Source of the DNA: a virus
Length of the DNA stretch: 44,736 nucleotides
Virus record (IMG/VR): IMGVR_UViG_3300036760_000359
Coordinates: 1-44,736 of that record
Direction: 5' to 3' (one strand)
Positions 27,838 to 33,786 of the stretch are shown in pieces. The notes under the pieces are model-generated. The model saw only the letters and a program-made list of their open reading frames with translations. It was not told the origin of the DNA and ran no database searches. Each line of letters opens with the position of its first letter. Positions within the stretch are counted from its first letter, which is position 1. The translations under genes and the position numbers were made by a program.

Positions 27838-28010
27838 TTGTTTACTCCTGGTAGACAGCATACCTTTGCCTTCTTTCGTTTGCCACACCAACAACCTAAG
27901 TTGCGTGGATATTTTAAAAGCGGATTCTTAACCCAGTCGTGAGCGAAGATCTTCACAGCGCGCTCGCGCCCAAGGAAAAATTTTACAATCCTATACCAGA
28001 TCCATTTCAC
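27762..28010 (-). CDS. Small SEC-C-like zinc protein
   Basis: An 82-aa protein starting at GTG 28010, which overlaps the previous stop as GTGA, with AAGGAG five bases before. Residues 36-55 (PRNLGCWCGKRKKAKVCCLP) follow the SEC-C zinc-binding pattern CxCG...CC (C40, C42, C51, C52), found in SecA tails and many small accessory proteins. The N-terminal segment (WIWYRIVKFFLG) is amphipathic. Similar small SEC-C proteins occur upstream of terL in other phages; exact function is unknown. Confidence 0.65.
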   Translation of the reverse strand: MKWIWYRIVKFFLGRERAVKIFAHDWVKNPLLKYPRNLGCWCGKRKKAKVCCLPGVNKWIPSQEERKLRLSEYVKRAQEAHS

Positions 28011-28237
28011 GGTCGCTCCTTGAGAAGCTTGATCAATTTCTCTACATCGGCCAAGTGTTCCATTGGAGCCAGGACGTAGGCCACTTCAGTTTGTCTTGGA
28101 AGCTTTCCGATGCAGGGGAGATGAACAGCAAATCCCTGATCCTCTTCAACATAAATCGCTCCTCTTGACATCGCAGTCCCGCAAGCCTTGCAAGGCCCGA
28201 TTAGATTCAGTATCATCGTCCGTTGTCTTAAGGTCAT
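28007..28237 (-). CDS. Small zinc-binding-like protein
   Basis: A 76-aa protein with CKACG followed by HLPC about 25 residues later, a probable zinc knuckle. The C-terminal part is a charged helix (HLADVEKLIKLLKERP). The start at 28237 overlaps the previous stop as ATGA; a second ATG at 28216 is possible. It belongs to a chain of overlapping small genes. Function not recognised. Confidence 0.6.
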   Translation of the reverse strand: MTLRQRTMILNLIGPCKACGTAMSRGAIYVEEDQGFAVHLPCIGKLPRQTEVAYVLAPMEHLADVEKLIKLLKERP

Positions 28238-28455
28238 TTGCCTGGATAAGAAACCAACTCCGTGAAGTTGCCATCTTTCTGAGCGACAGCTTTTGCTCCG
28301 AAGAATACAGCTTCCTCCACTTTCGTTTTGAAAATAGACTTCTCACGACACTCAGGCATTAGCTCAAGAGCCTTATTCACGGCTGCGGATATTCCGGCTT
28401 TGAGATCATGCATTTCCTGAAAACCCTTTTCGCTTAACTTGTGTGATTCAAACAT
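28234..28455 (-). CDS. Acb2-like protein (possible cyclic-nucleotide sponge, anti-CBASS)
   Basis: A 73-aa protein predicted to be an alpha-helical hairpin. The C-terminal helix carries ECREKSIFKTKVEEAVFFGA (key residues R37, E38, T44, K45, E47, E48), which fits the R-E-x-S-x-x-x-TK-x-EEA-x-x-W/F pattern of the Acb2/Tad1 hairpin family. The first helix begins KLSEKGFQEMHDLKAGISAA, like the family's first helix. Acb2 proteins bind cyclic di- and trinucleotides and block CBASS/Thoeris-type signalling. AGGAGG precedes the ATG. The match is by eye; the usual W is F here, and ligand binding is not shown. Confidence 0.55.
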   Translation of the reverse strand: MFESHKLSEKGFQEMHDLKAGISAAVNKALELMPECREKSIFKTKVEEAVFFGAKAVAQKDGNFTELVSYPGK

Positions 28456-29161
28456 TTAAGTCGTCCTCCTTTACGCTTCCCCATAGGCCGTTAGAGTACC
28501 TTGCCATGCCTAAATGCTGCAAGCTGATTTCTCGGGTCACAAATATTTTCATTCCAAGCTGATGCGCTTTCCGAGAGAAGTTCCAGTCCTCACTCATCCC
28601 GACTGCTCCCCACTTTCCATCTTTGTTCTTTACGATCGCATCGTTGAATTCAAACCAGAGTTTCTCACACCTATCGTCTAACTTAACAAGCATAAGCCCT
28701 GAGTTAACGAGAAGTTTCTCGTCCGTCCAGGTCGCGGGCTTTGCGTGGATCTCGGTCAACGTCAGACGCCTCACGCGGTAGCGTTGGTCGGCATCTCCCA
28801 GCGGCTCATCGAGTGCTGTCGAAGTGAGGCCGCGATTATCCTTCATCGGCGAGACGACCGAAAGAATGTCCGCGTCCGTCTCTCCCATGATCCTTAGCAT
28901 CTTATCTAACCAGTAAGGCTCTGGGCTAATATCCTCATGGAGCATACAGAAATGGGTCGTGCCCTGTTCTCTCGAATTTAATGCTTGAGTCCATAGAGCG
29001 TTGAAGTTCCTGGTTAGAATAGAAAAGCCAGAGAACTGAATTGTTTTATTGAGTCGTTGGTTACTGGCCGCGAGAACACCTTTCACAGCGCCCTCGCAAA
29101 TTTTATTCCCGTAACAGGGGATACCTATGAAGATGTCGTTCTCTTTTTTTGTGGCATCCAT
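28448..29161 (-). CDS. GT-A-type glycosyltransferase-like protein
   Basis: A 237-aa protein. It begins with a Rossmann-like strand (NDIFIGIPCYGNKICEGAV); the segment THFCMLHEDISPEPYWLDKM resembles the acidic metal-binding region of GT-A enzymes. Toward the C-terminus, MSEDWNFSRKAHQLGMKIFV followed by LQHLGMARYS is the typical acceptor-side ED-W-x-F pattern of family 2 glycosyltransferases. It likely transfers sugar to a phage or host component such as DNA bases, virion protein or surface glycan. Placement among small anti-defence-like genes would fit DNA or protein masking; that part is inference. Confidence 0.7.
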   Translation of the reverse strand: MDATKKENDIFIGIPCYGNKICEGAVKGVLAASNQRLNKTIQFSGFSILTRNFNALWTQALNSREQGTTHFCMLHEDISPEPYWLDKMLRIMGETDADILSVVSPMKDNRGLTSTALDEPLGDADQRYRVRRLTLTEIHAKPATWTDEKLLVNSGLMLVKLDDRCEKLWFEFNDAIVKNKDGKWGAVGMSEDWNFSRKAHQLGMKIFVTREISLQHLGMARYSNGLWGSVKEDDLNV

Positions 29162-29244
29162 TTTGCTTACCTCTCCTGTGAAGTGGGATGGTTACTTTAT
29201 TTAACCTTGGTATTTTCTACATGTGCTGCTTTGTGCATCGCTGG

Positions 29245-29352
29245 CTAACCGCAAAACCCAACATGGAAAATAGCATGGAGAATCGCCGAAGCCAAAGCCA
29301 AGCCGATTCCAATACCGCAACCCTGTACTATCGAACTTACAAATGCGTTCAT
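29245..29352 (-). CDS. Small membrane protein (35 aa)
   Basis: A 35-aa protein starting at ATG 29352, with AGGAGAACAAAA upstream and ATGA overlap with the previous gene. It is almost one membrane segment (VQGCGIGIGLALASAILHAIF) with a cysteine/glycine end. The open frame extends to 29433 but the added codons have no ribosome site. Possibly a small superinfection-exclusion or membrane-active protein. About 80 bases between it and the next gene hold no gene. Confidence 0.6.
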   Translation of the reverse strand: MNAFVSSIVQGCGIGIGLALASAILHAIFHVGFCG

Positions 29353-29546
29353 TTTTGTTCTCCTGCGGCCCCATAAAAAAGAGCGTAGGCCATTTGTGTT
29401 TGTGTTTTTCTTATTCCAATTTCTATCCGCCACTTCATTGAGTTGTCTTCTACGTCTTTGACGGTAAACCCTTGCCTCATCGCCCAGATAGCAAACCGAA
29501 GCCAGCCGCTTTCCTTCAGCTCTTTGGGGGTGTTTCTACGGGGCAA
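29349..29546 (-). CDS. Hypothetical small protein
   Basis: A 65-aa protein starting at TTG 29546, preceded by a strong AAGGAGG; there is no better start. Features: a short helical region (ELKESGWLRFAIWAMRQGFT) and a C-terminal segment TQTQMAYALFYGAAGE. No recognised family. It overlaps the CxxC gene upstream by 31 bp and the 35-aa membrane gene downstream by ATGA, so it belongs to the same transcript. Confidence 0.55.
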   Translation of the reverse strand: MPRRNTPKELKESGWLRFAIWAMRQGFTVKDVEDNSMKWRIEIGIRKTQTQMAYALFYGAAGEQK

Positions 29547-29722
29547 TTCTCCTCCTTTTGTTTATCTAAGTCGTGGTGCCACGGTGGATCTGAAACATTA
29601 CATCTGCAAGGCGCTCCAGCGCCACCGCAACAGCCAGGCTCGCCGTAGTTCCATGCTTTGTCTCGGTGGTTTTCACAAACCCACCCTTCACCTTTGCAAA
29701 TCGAGCAAGGCTTCACTTCCAA
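29516..29722 (-). CDS. Small cysteine-rich protein, zinc-ribbon type
   Basis: A 68-aa protein with pattern CSICKGEGWVCENH ... PGCCGGAGAPCRC, a cysteine-rich DnaJ-like zinc arrangement seen in many small phage proteins. The start is TTG 29722 (or GTG two codons later), preceded by AGAGGC. The C-terminal part is polar and proline-rich. Function unknown; probably binds zinc. Confidence 0.65.
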   Translation of the reverse strand: MEVKPCSICKGEGWVCENHRDKAWNYGEPGCCGGAGAPCRCNVSDPPWHHDLDKQKEENCPVETPPKS

Positions 29723-29966
29723 TTTCTGCCTCTTTCTTTTTTAAAAACGCTGCTACACGTTCCGCTGCTCCGTCAGTTCTTCTCTTATTAAAATTGTGAA
29801 AGCACGCGGCTGAACAAAATTGCCAGGGCTTAACAAAGCGTTTTGGATCGTCAGTAAACATTCTCATTTTCATGCGAGCCTTCTTTTCACATGGGAAGTT
29901 TTTGCAAAGGCCATTTCTCTCGAACCGCCAATAAGCCGTATTAGTATATCGTGATCGTTGCTGCAT
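29688..29966 (-). CDS. Small zinc-finger-like protein
   Basis: A 92-aa protein starting at ATG 29966, overlapping the previous stop as TAATG. It contains CKNFPCEKKA and, later, FCSAACFHNF, suggesting a four-cysteine (MYM/TRASH-like) zinc site. The C-terminal third is a charged helix (DGAAERVAAFLKKKEAEIGS). Similar two-CxxC proteins are common in small-gene cassettes of phages. Function unknown. Confidence 0.62.
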   Translation of the reverse strand: MQQRSRYTNTAYWRFERNGLCKNFPCEKKARMKMRMFTDDPKRFVKPWQFCSAACFHNFNKRRTDGAAERVAAFLKKKEAEIGSEALLDLQR

Positions 29967-30184
29967 TATTTCCAACACTCACACTTTCCCTCGACGTAAG
30001 TATATACTCGGCCAGCCCCGCACTTGATAACACAGTTGCGGTAGCCAGCCGAGTTCTTAACTGACGCACATCCAAACATTGCAAGTAGCGCAAACCACAA
30101 CGGCCAGCGCCGGAATCTAGGCGGGTGATGGCACCCAGCCCAAGCCCTTTGAAACTCAGGATCGTGGCAGTAGCAGTCTTGCAT
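29966..30184 (-). CDS. Small membrane/lipoprotein-like protein
   Basis: A 72-aa protein. An N-terminal cytoplasmic-like segment rich in C, H and R is followed by a hydrophobic stretch ending LWFALLAMFGCAS, which looks like a lipobox (A-M-F-G-C), then a small cysteine-rich domain (CVIKCGAGRVYTYVEGKCEC). It could be an outer-membrane lipoprotein or a signal-anchored protein; a spanin-like (Rz1) or exclusion role is possible but unproven. The long tail before the hydrophobic stretch is unusual for a lipoprotein signal. Confidence 0.5.
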   Translation of the reverse strand: MQDCYCHDPEFQRAWAGCHHPPRFRRWPLWFALLAMFGCASVKNSAGYRNCVIKCGAGRVYTYVEGKCECWK

Positions 30185-30360
30185 TAGTTAGTTATCGGTC
30201 TCACCGGACGGCAAGCGACCGTGATTTTATCACCGGCTTCGATCGTCTCTCTGACGATTTTCTCTATCTGTCTCGTCGTGTACGTTCCATTATCGGTCGT
30301 CACTTCAAGCGTCGTCGTGTCGGTGGTCGTTATCAGACAGTACATAATAAGCGTTAGCAT
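30184..30360 (-). CDS. Small hypothetical protein (58 aa)
   Basis: A 58-aa protein that is short but well supported: ATG at 30360 with AGGAGTTAAA upstream, and a stop at 30184-30186 overlapping the next ATG as TAATG. The sequence is threonine-rich (ITTTDTTTLEVTTDNGTYTT), followed by a helix (RQIEKIVRETIEAGDK). It has no recognised family. The plus-strand frame over the same bases has no ribosome site and is a shadow. Confidence 0.6.
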   Translation of the reverse strand: MLTLIMYCLITTTDTTTLEVTTDNGTYTTRQIEKIVRETIEAGDKITVACRPVRPITN

Positions 30361-30403
30361 TTTAACTCCTAAGTTAATTGTTGGTCTTCCGATTATCGCA
30401 ACG

Positions 30404-30616
30404 CTATTCGGGTGTCAAGCCCGTACACATTTTATTTCTGGCGAGCGTTAGCTTGATGGTTCCACAGACGGCGCATTCGTAAACGCCACACCGAAGTCTC
30501 GTCTCTTTCCAAACGTGCTGGCCGTTCTTAGGGTACTCGTAACAAGGCACTTGGGAATCGTTTTCAAACTTGACGCCAGTGCCGAAACAGTGTTGGCAGT
30601 CGCGCCACTTCTTCAC
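30404..30616 (-). CDS. Small cysteine-rich (zinc-ribbon) protein
   Basis: A 70-aa protein with CQHCFGTG near the start and YECAVCGTIK toward the C-terminus, plus additional cysteines between them. This is a likely zinc-ribbon fold like many phage accessory proteins. It starts at 30616, overlapping the small-terminase stop as ATGA. A 43-bp gap with the next gene's ribosome site follows. Function unknown. Confidence 0.6.
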   Translation of the reverse strand: MKKWRDCQHCFGTGVKFENDSQVPCYEYPKNGQHVWKETRLRCGVYECAVCGTIKLTLARNKMCTGLTPE

Positions 30617-31281
30617 AACGGATCTCCCACGTTACCGGCGGGCAAACTCAATGGAGCGACGAGAGGTAGAGTATCAGAAGGCACAGGAGGAGGATCCAAA
30701 TTAGGTCTGACAGGCTCGAGTGTTGTGGTCGCATCGACTACCTTATCGGGCTTTGTCAGCGATCCCCTTACTAAGTCCTCGAGGCTCACCTTCACATCAA
30801 CCTGAGTCTTGTCGATGAACATTCCCAAATTCTTCCCGAGTAACTCCAGTCCCTTCGTCTTATCCCAGAATCTCACCTTCTTCGTCCACCCGATTTGCAC
30901 CTTCTCCCTACCTCGCTGCTCGAAGAGTTCCTCCGTCTCTATAGACTGAATGCACCTTGCAATCGCTTCCGGCCAAAGGTCAACCGGCTTCATGCTACCG
31001 TCGCTACTGAATATTTCCCTAATATCCGAGGCGGCAATAGCGCGTAGCTCGTCAAGCACCACCTCAACCGCATTCTCCCTACAGTCCTTCTTACAGTCAT
31101 CAAACCGAGTAGCGCGGGTAGTGTCCTTCCTAATCCAACAAAGCATCGAACCAACCGGCACCGCCCAAATTTTACAAAGAGACCGGAGCGACTGGCCTTC
31201 GGCTACGTGAGCGCAAATAGTATCCATCGTCGAAGGGTCGTCGAAGAGGTCTTGCAGGTTTCTACGTAAGTCAGTGTTCAT
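30613..31281 (-). CDS. terS: Terminase small subunit
   Basis: A 222-aa protein. I choose ATG 31281; a TTG at 31293 is in frame but less likely. N-terminal HTH-like segment: DTICAHVAEGQSLRSLCKIW then PVGSMLCWIRKD. Oligomerisation core: REIFSSDGSMKPVDLWPEAI ... GLELLGKNLGMF, typical of small terminases that recognise the pac site. The C-terminal tail is proline-rich. It is the first gene of the long minus-strand transcript and is separated from terL by a 3-kb cassette. The pac site may lie within or just upstream of this gene. Confidence 0.85.
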   Translation of the reverse strand: MNTDLRRNLQDLFDDPSTMDTICAHVAEGQSLRSLCKIWAVPVGSMLCWIRKDTTRATRFDDCKKDCRENAVEVVLDELRAIAASDIREIFSSDGSMKPVDLWPEAIARCIQSIETEELFEQRGREKVQIGWTKKVRFWDKTKGLELLGKNLGMFIDKTQVDVKVSLEDLVRGSLTKPDKVVDATTTLEPVRPNLDPPPVPSDTLPLVAPLSLPAGNVGDPL

Positions 31282-31309
31282 CGTCTCGCCCAAAGGGTAA
31301 CTTGACTTT

Positions 31310-31323
31310 GTTCCACGGGGAAC
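31310..31323. promoter_or_regulatory. GTTCC-ACGG-GGAAC near-palindrome upstream of terS
   Basis: A 14-bp inverted repeat (GTTCCACGGGGAAC) lies 29 bp upstream of the terS start. Six of seven positions pair. It recalls parS/Noc-type palindromes but does not match their consensus well. It is followed by a TTTTTTTAAAAAATTTTT tract. It may be an operator for the long late transcript. No matching second copy was seen. Confidence 0.4.
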
Positions 31324-31639
31324 TTTTTTTAAAAAATTTTTCTAGCCGAAAAGCTCAAGCGTTTCCTGTATATAGAGGACTCAGTGCGTCAACACAGAGC
31401 GTAGCTTATTTTTAGGGAAAACGGCGGGGAGTGGCTGCCCCCACCCGTCGCGCATCTAATAGGCGGGGGTCGACAGCGCCGAGGTCGATGCAAAAGCATT
31501 CTGACTGAATGCATCAGCCCAAGTAGACTGACAGAATACGGCCACAGCTTGAATGATCACACTCGGTCTCCGATCATCTTTAGATCCCTCGGTCGCATTC
31601 GGTTTGAATACACCGGATCGGAAGTCGGTCTACCCAAGT

Positions 31640-31889
31640 GCTACCCTTGACGCAGACCTTTGTGCGTGAATGCTACCGTGTAACCCCTACTACCCCTGTT
31701 TACATGGACTTTCCACGCGCTATTGGATACCCCATACCCTGTAAATAATACATACTATACGCTATACGCTATATACTATCTATAATACTATATATATATA
31801 TAGGTAGCATAGGTAGCAGGGGTATACTAGTAGCGTATTCAAGTAGTTAACGCGCTACCTCAACGCTACCCCTGCCAATCCTCGGTAGC
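31640..31889. repeat. GGTAGC/TACCCCTG repeats around an AT-rich tract (origin candidate)
   Basis: GCTACC occurs at 31640, 31672, 31854 and 31865, and GGTAGC at 31803, 31812 and 31884. The longer core TACCCCTG (or its complement) occurs near 31691, 31815 and 31868. Between these lies an almost pure A/T tract (31745-31800) with TATACGC direct repeats and a TA run. Iteron-like repeats flanking an easily melted tract are classic for replication origins. No replication initiator gene is adjacent, so the call is inference. Confidence 0.55.
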
Positions 31890-32057
31890 ATGCCTAAAAG
31901 TTAGACACTGTATTCCAATTGTATACACAAAAGGCAGGCTCAACGCGGTTTGGCATTCAAACTGCAAAGAGCACTATGCATCGGCGTTGCAATTTCGCAG
32001 CGCCAAACAAACCGCGTCAATCGGCTCAAACCGAGCGACGCAAACAAGGAGAATACA

Positions 32058-32333
32058 GTGAGTGTAAAATTAAACCTAAACGAACAAGCGATCGTCAACG
32101 GGCTACCGGAAGCTATGCGACAAGCGGCTACCGACAGCATCTTGGCTCAAAAAACCAAGACTATGGAACGCGTGACAAAAAACCGCAGTGAGTTTTCGTC
32201 AAGAATAGTTGACGACAAACTCATCGTATACGGGCTTGGGAATCGTTTCCCAGTCACGTTGAGAAAAGCGGGCTGGACTGCGATCATCAACCACGTTGAG
32301 GATCTCAAGGCACAGGTCGCGAAACTCAAGTAG
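32058..32333 (+). CDS. Small conserved phage protein in the control region
   Basis: A 91-aa protein starting at GTG 32058 (GTGAGTGTAAAATT), with AAGGAG upstream; the open frame begins at 31950 but no ribosome site supports that. The C-terminal half (DDKLIVYGLGNRFPVTLRKA then GWTAIINHVEDLKAQV) follows a pattern of small phage proteins of unknown function (strand-turn GLG.RFPVTL). It is the only gene inside the 1.6-kb repeat-rich region and could encode the protein that binds those repeats, although no HTH is visible. A terminator follows. Confidence 0.7.
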   Translation: MSVKLNLNEQAIVNGLPEAMRQAATDSILAQKTKTMERVTKNRSEFSSRIVDDKLIVYGLGNRFPVTLRKAGWTAIINHVEDLKAQVAKLK

Positions 32334-32340
32334 TTAAGAA

Positions 32341-32380
32341 TGCCCGCACGATCCGTCAAGGTGACTGCGGGTATTTTTTT
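32341..32380 (+). terminator. Rho-independent terminator
   Basis: The stem TGCCCGCA / TGCGGGTA (CCCGCA at 32343-32348 pairs with TGCGGG at 32366-32371) is followed by a run of seven T (32374-32380). It lies 10 bp after the stop of the 91-aa gene and ends its transcript. The loop sequence CGTCAAGGTGA recurs near 32468. Confidence 0.8.
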
Positions 32381-32608
32381 GCATTGAGTGTATTCTCAGA
32401 GAATACGCATTCCGTGAGTGCGGCGCGTATTCAAAGAGATCATCCGACTACCGATGCATTCCCCTCAACGTCAAGGTGATCGCAGCACTCTATGCATTCC
32501 AGCGCGTATTATGAGGCATTCCCAAGCGGCGTTGAGACCGCGATCGTCAACGTCTCGATCCCTGTCACGCGATCCAAAGATCGCGCGCGATCTATTAAGA
32601 CAAAAATT

Positions 32609-32752
32609 CAGGCACGCTGGCTAATGATTGGACGATCGCCCAAAACTTCTGCGTATTCTTTCAGTATGCACCGCCAGCTAAGCCTGTTCAGGCACGCCGC
32701 GATCTTGACGTTGATTTTTGCAGGCACGATCCCTGCATTAAAAACAGGCACG
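32609..32752. repeat. CAGGCACG direct repeats
   Basis: Four direct copies of CAGGCACG start at 32609, 32689, 32721 and 32745, separated by 80, 32 and 24 bp, all multiples of eight. They lie between GAATRC palindromes in non-coding DNA. Their role is unknown; they may be binding sites for a second protein or remnants of a duplicated segment. Confidence 0.55.
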
Positions 32753-33090
32753 AATAGTGCGTGACCGCATTCCTGCGGAATACACGGACTGGCTGGCACT
32801 GGTATGACTTCAAGGCTTGGGTATGGTCATGGTCTATGACTATGGTCATGCCCCACTCACACCCTAAGGGTAGCTGTATTCATAGGGAATGCGGCTACCC
32901 TGCGGGGGAGAGTATGCCTTGAGAATACTGGGAGCTGTATTCAGAGTGTTTCAAGCCTAGGCGTATTCTACTTGGCTTCGTTACGCTGTTGGGATTTTCC
33001 GAGGTCTTTGTCGACGGGAAAAGCCTTCGTTTGTCCTAGATCCGCTTGGGGCGGTTTTACCGCCTTGAGTGTGAACTTTGAGATTTGAGA

Positions 33091-33150
33091 TTTTGCCTAA
33101 CGGCAAAAAACGGTTTGGCAATTAAGCCAGACCAAACAAGGAGTAAAAAA
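33091..33150 (+). promoter_or_regulatory. Leader with hairpins before the 211-aa gene
   Basis: A hairpin TTTTGCC-TAAC-GGCAAAA (33091-33108) is followed by CGGTTTGGCA (33111) and GCCAGACCAAACAAGGAG (to 33143). The GGTTTGGC and GCCAgACC arms can pair and close just before the ribosome site. The segments CGGTTTGGCA and CAAACAAGGAG, and the GTGAGTGTA start, also occur before the gene at 32058, so the two leaders are related. Confidence 0.5.
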
Positions 33151-33786
33151 GTGAGTGTACCAAAACTAAAAGAGATGGGGAGTGAAAATCTCCTCTATCA
33201 AACGGATCCAAACTGGGTGTTTGGGTTAGAAGACGCTAACCACCAGTTCGGAATCGTCTACGAAATAACCAACATGGCCGATGCCACAGGAGAAGAGGAA
33301 TACGAAGATTATCCCTTTCTCGTCTCGGCAGAGATCATGGCGCACAAATGCCACAAGAGCTTTGATGAGCAGGGCTTTAGTGGCAAAGAATGTGAAGGAA
33401 GGGCCGACATCGAAAGCCTCCGCTACGACTGTAAACAGTACATGGGCGGCGTTCCGATTGACCACTTCTTGTCACTTGGAGTGAAAAACGGAAACGACGA
33501 AGGAGATGCGTTTGAGATCCTGGCTAAGAATTTTACACCGTTTGAAGCCAAAATCGTTACGCGAAAACCGACGTTCGGCACTTGGGCCGCTCAGAATGGG
33601 CCTAAGACACCCATTCGATATTTGCAATTTAAAACCGAAGCCGCAGCGACGAAGTACGTGATGCTCTTAGCAGAGAGGGCGGTTTGTATGTCCATGATGA
33701 TTGGCTTTCTTCTCGACAGGCCGATTAACATGATGGGCGACTCTGGATGGTCTGTCGTCGAAAAACAAGTGCGAGGTTGCAAATGA
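33151..33786 (+). CDS. Hypothetical early protein
   Basis: A 211-aa protein starting at GTG 33151 with AAGGAG upstream; the frame opens at 33085 without a ribosome site. Acidic N-terminal half (ITNMADATGEEEYEDYPFLV), two cysteine/histidine-bearing segments (AEIMAHKCHKSF, GKECEGRADI), and a C-terminal part ending VCMSMMIGFLLDRPINMMGD, which is hydrophobic but short. No family recognised. Its start and leader match those of the 91-aa gene at 32058, suggesting common translational control. Confidence 0.65.
   Translation: MSVPKLKEMGSENLLYQTDPNWVFGLEDANHQFGIVYEITNMADATGEEEYEDYPFLVSAEIMAHKCHKSFDEQGFSGKECEGRADIESLRYDCKQYMGGVPIDHFLSLGVKNGNDEGDAFEILAKNFTPFEAKIVTRKPTFGTWAAQNGPKTPIRYLQFKTEAAATKYVMLLAERAVCMSMMIGFLLDRPINMMGDSGWSVVEKQVRGCK

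Larger units (their letters stand above)
31282..32057. other. Non-coding control region, left half
   Basis: About 775 bp without a credible gene. It holds the GTTCC-ACGG-GGAAC element (31310-31323), a GC-rich hairpin near 31416-31446, ten GYATTC/GAATRC half-sites, the GGTAGC repeats and AT-rich tract (31640-31889), and a leader inverted repeat CGCGGTTTG (31944-31952) / CAAACCGCG (32008-32016) before the GTG gene at 32058. Short open frames in it lack ribosome sites. Confidence 0.7.
31496..32968. repeat. Array of 17-bp palindromes GYATTC-N5-GAATRC
   Basis: I count 26 half-sites (GCATTC, GTATTC, GAATGC or GAATAC) in about 1.47 kb, where about one per kb is expected by chance; none falls in the coding part 32058-32333. 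Five perfect inverted pairs with exactly 5-bp spacing are at 31496-31512, 31595-31611, 32390-32406, 32767-32783 and 32876-32892. Three more have one mismatch: 31910-31926, 32653-32669 and 32912-32928. The constant spacing puts half-sites one helical turn apart, as expected for a dimeric DNA-binding protein. The binder is not identified. Confidence 0.85.
32381..33150. other. Non-coding control region, right half
   Basis: About 770 bp with no credible gene. It contains fifteen GYATTC/GAATRC half-sites, four CAGGCACG repeats, TATGGTCATG direct repeats (32822 and 32841), and a perfect hairpin TTTTGCC-TAAC-GGCAAAA (33091-33108). Frames of 60-90 codons found in it lack ribosome sites and protein-like composition. 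Confidence 0.7.

Noticed and set aside
30221-30451. 76-codon plus-strand frame
   Set aside because: The minus-strand 58-aa gene over the same bases has AGGAG and TAATG coupling; the plus frame has neither.
31416-31446. Terminator in the control region
   Set aside because: A GC-rich hairpin exists, followed on the minus strand by only four T, and no minus-strand gene lies immediately upstream; not enough for a terminator call.
32492-32764. 90-codon plus-strand open frame in the control region
   Set aside because: No ribosome site, unlike composition, and it runs through the GAATRC and CAGGCACG repeats; better explained as non-coding.
32608-32799. Minus-strand 63-codon frame in the control region
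   Set aside because: No ribosome site, no family pattern, and it lies wholly in repeats.
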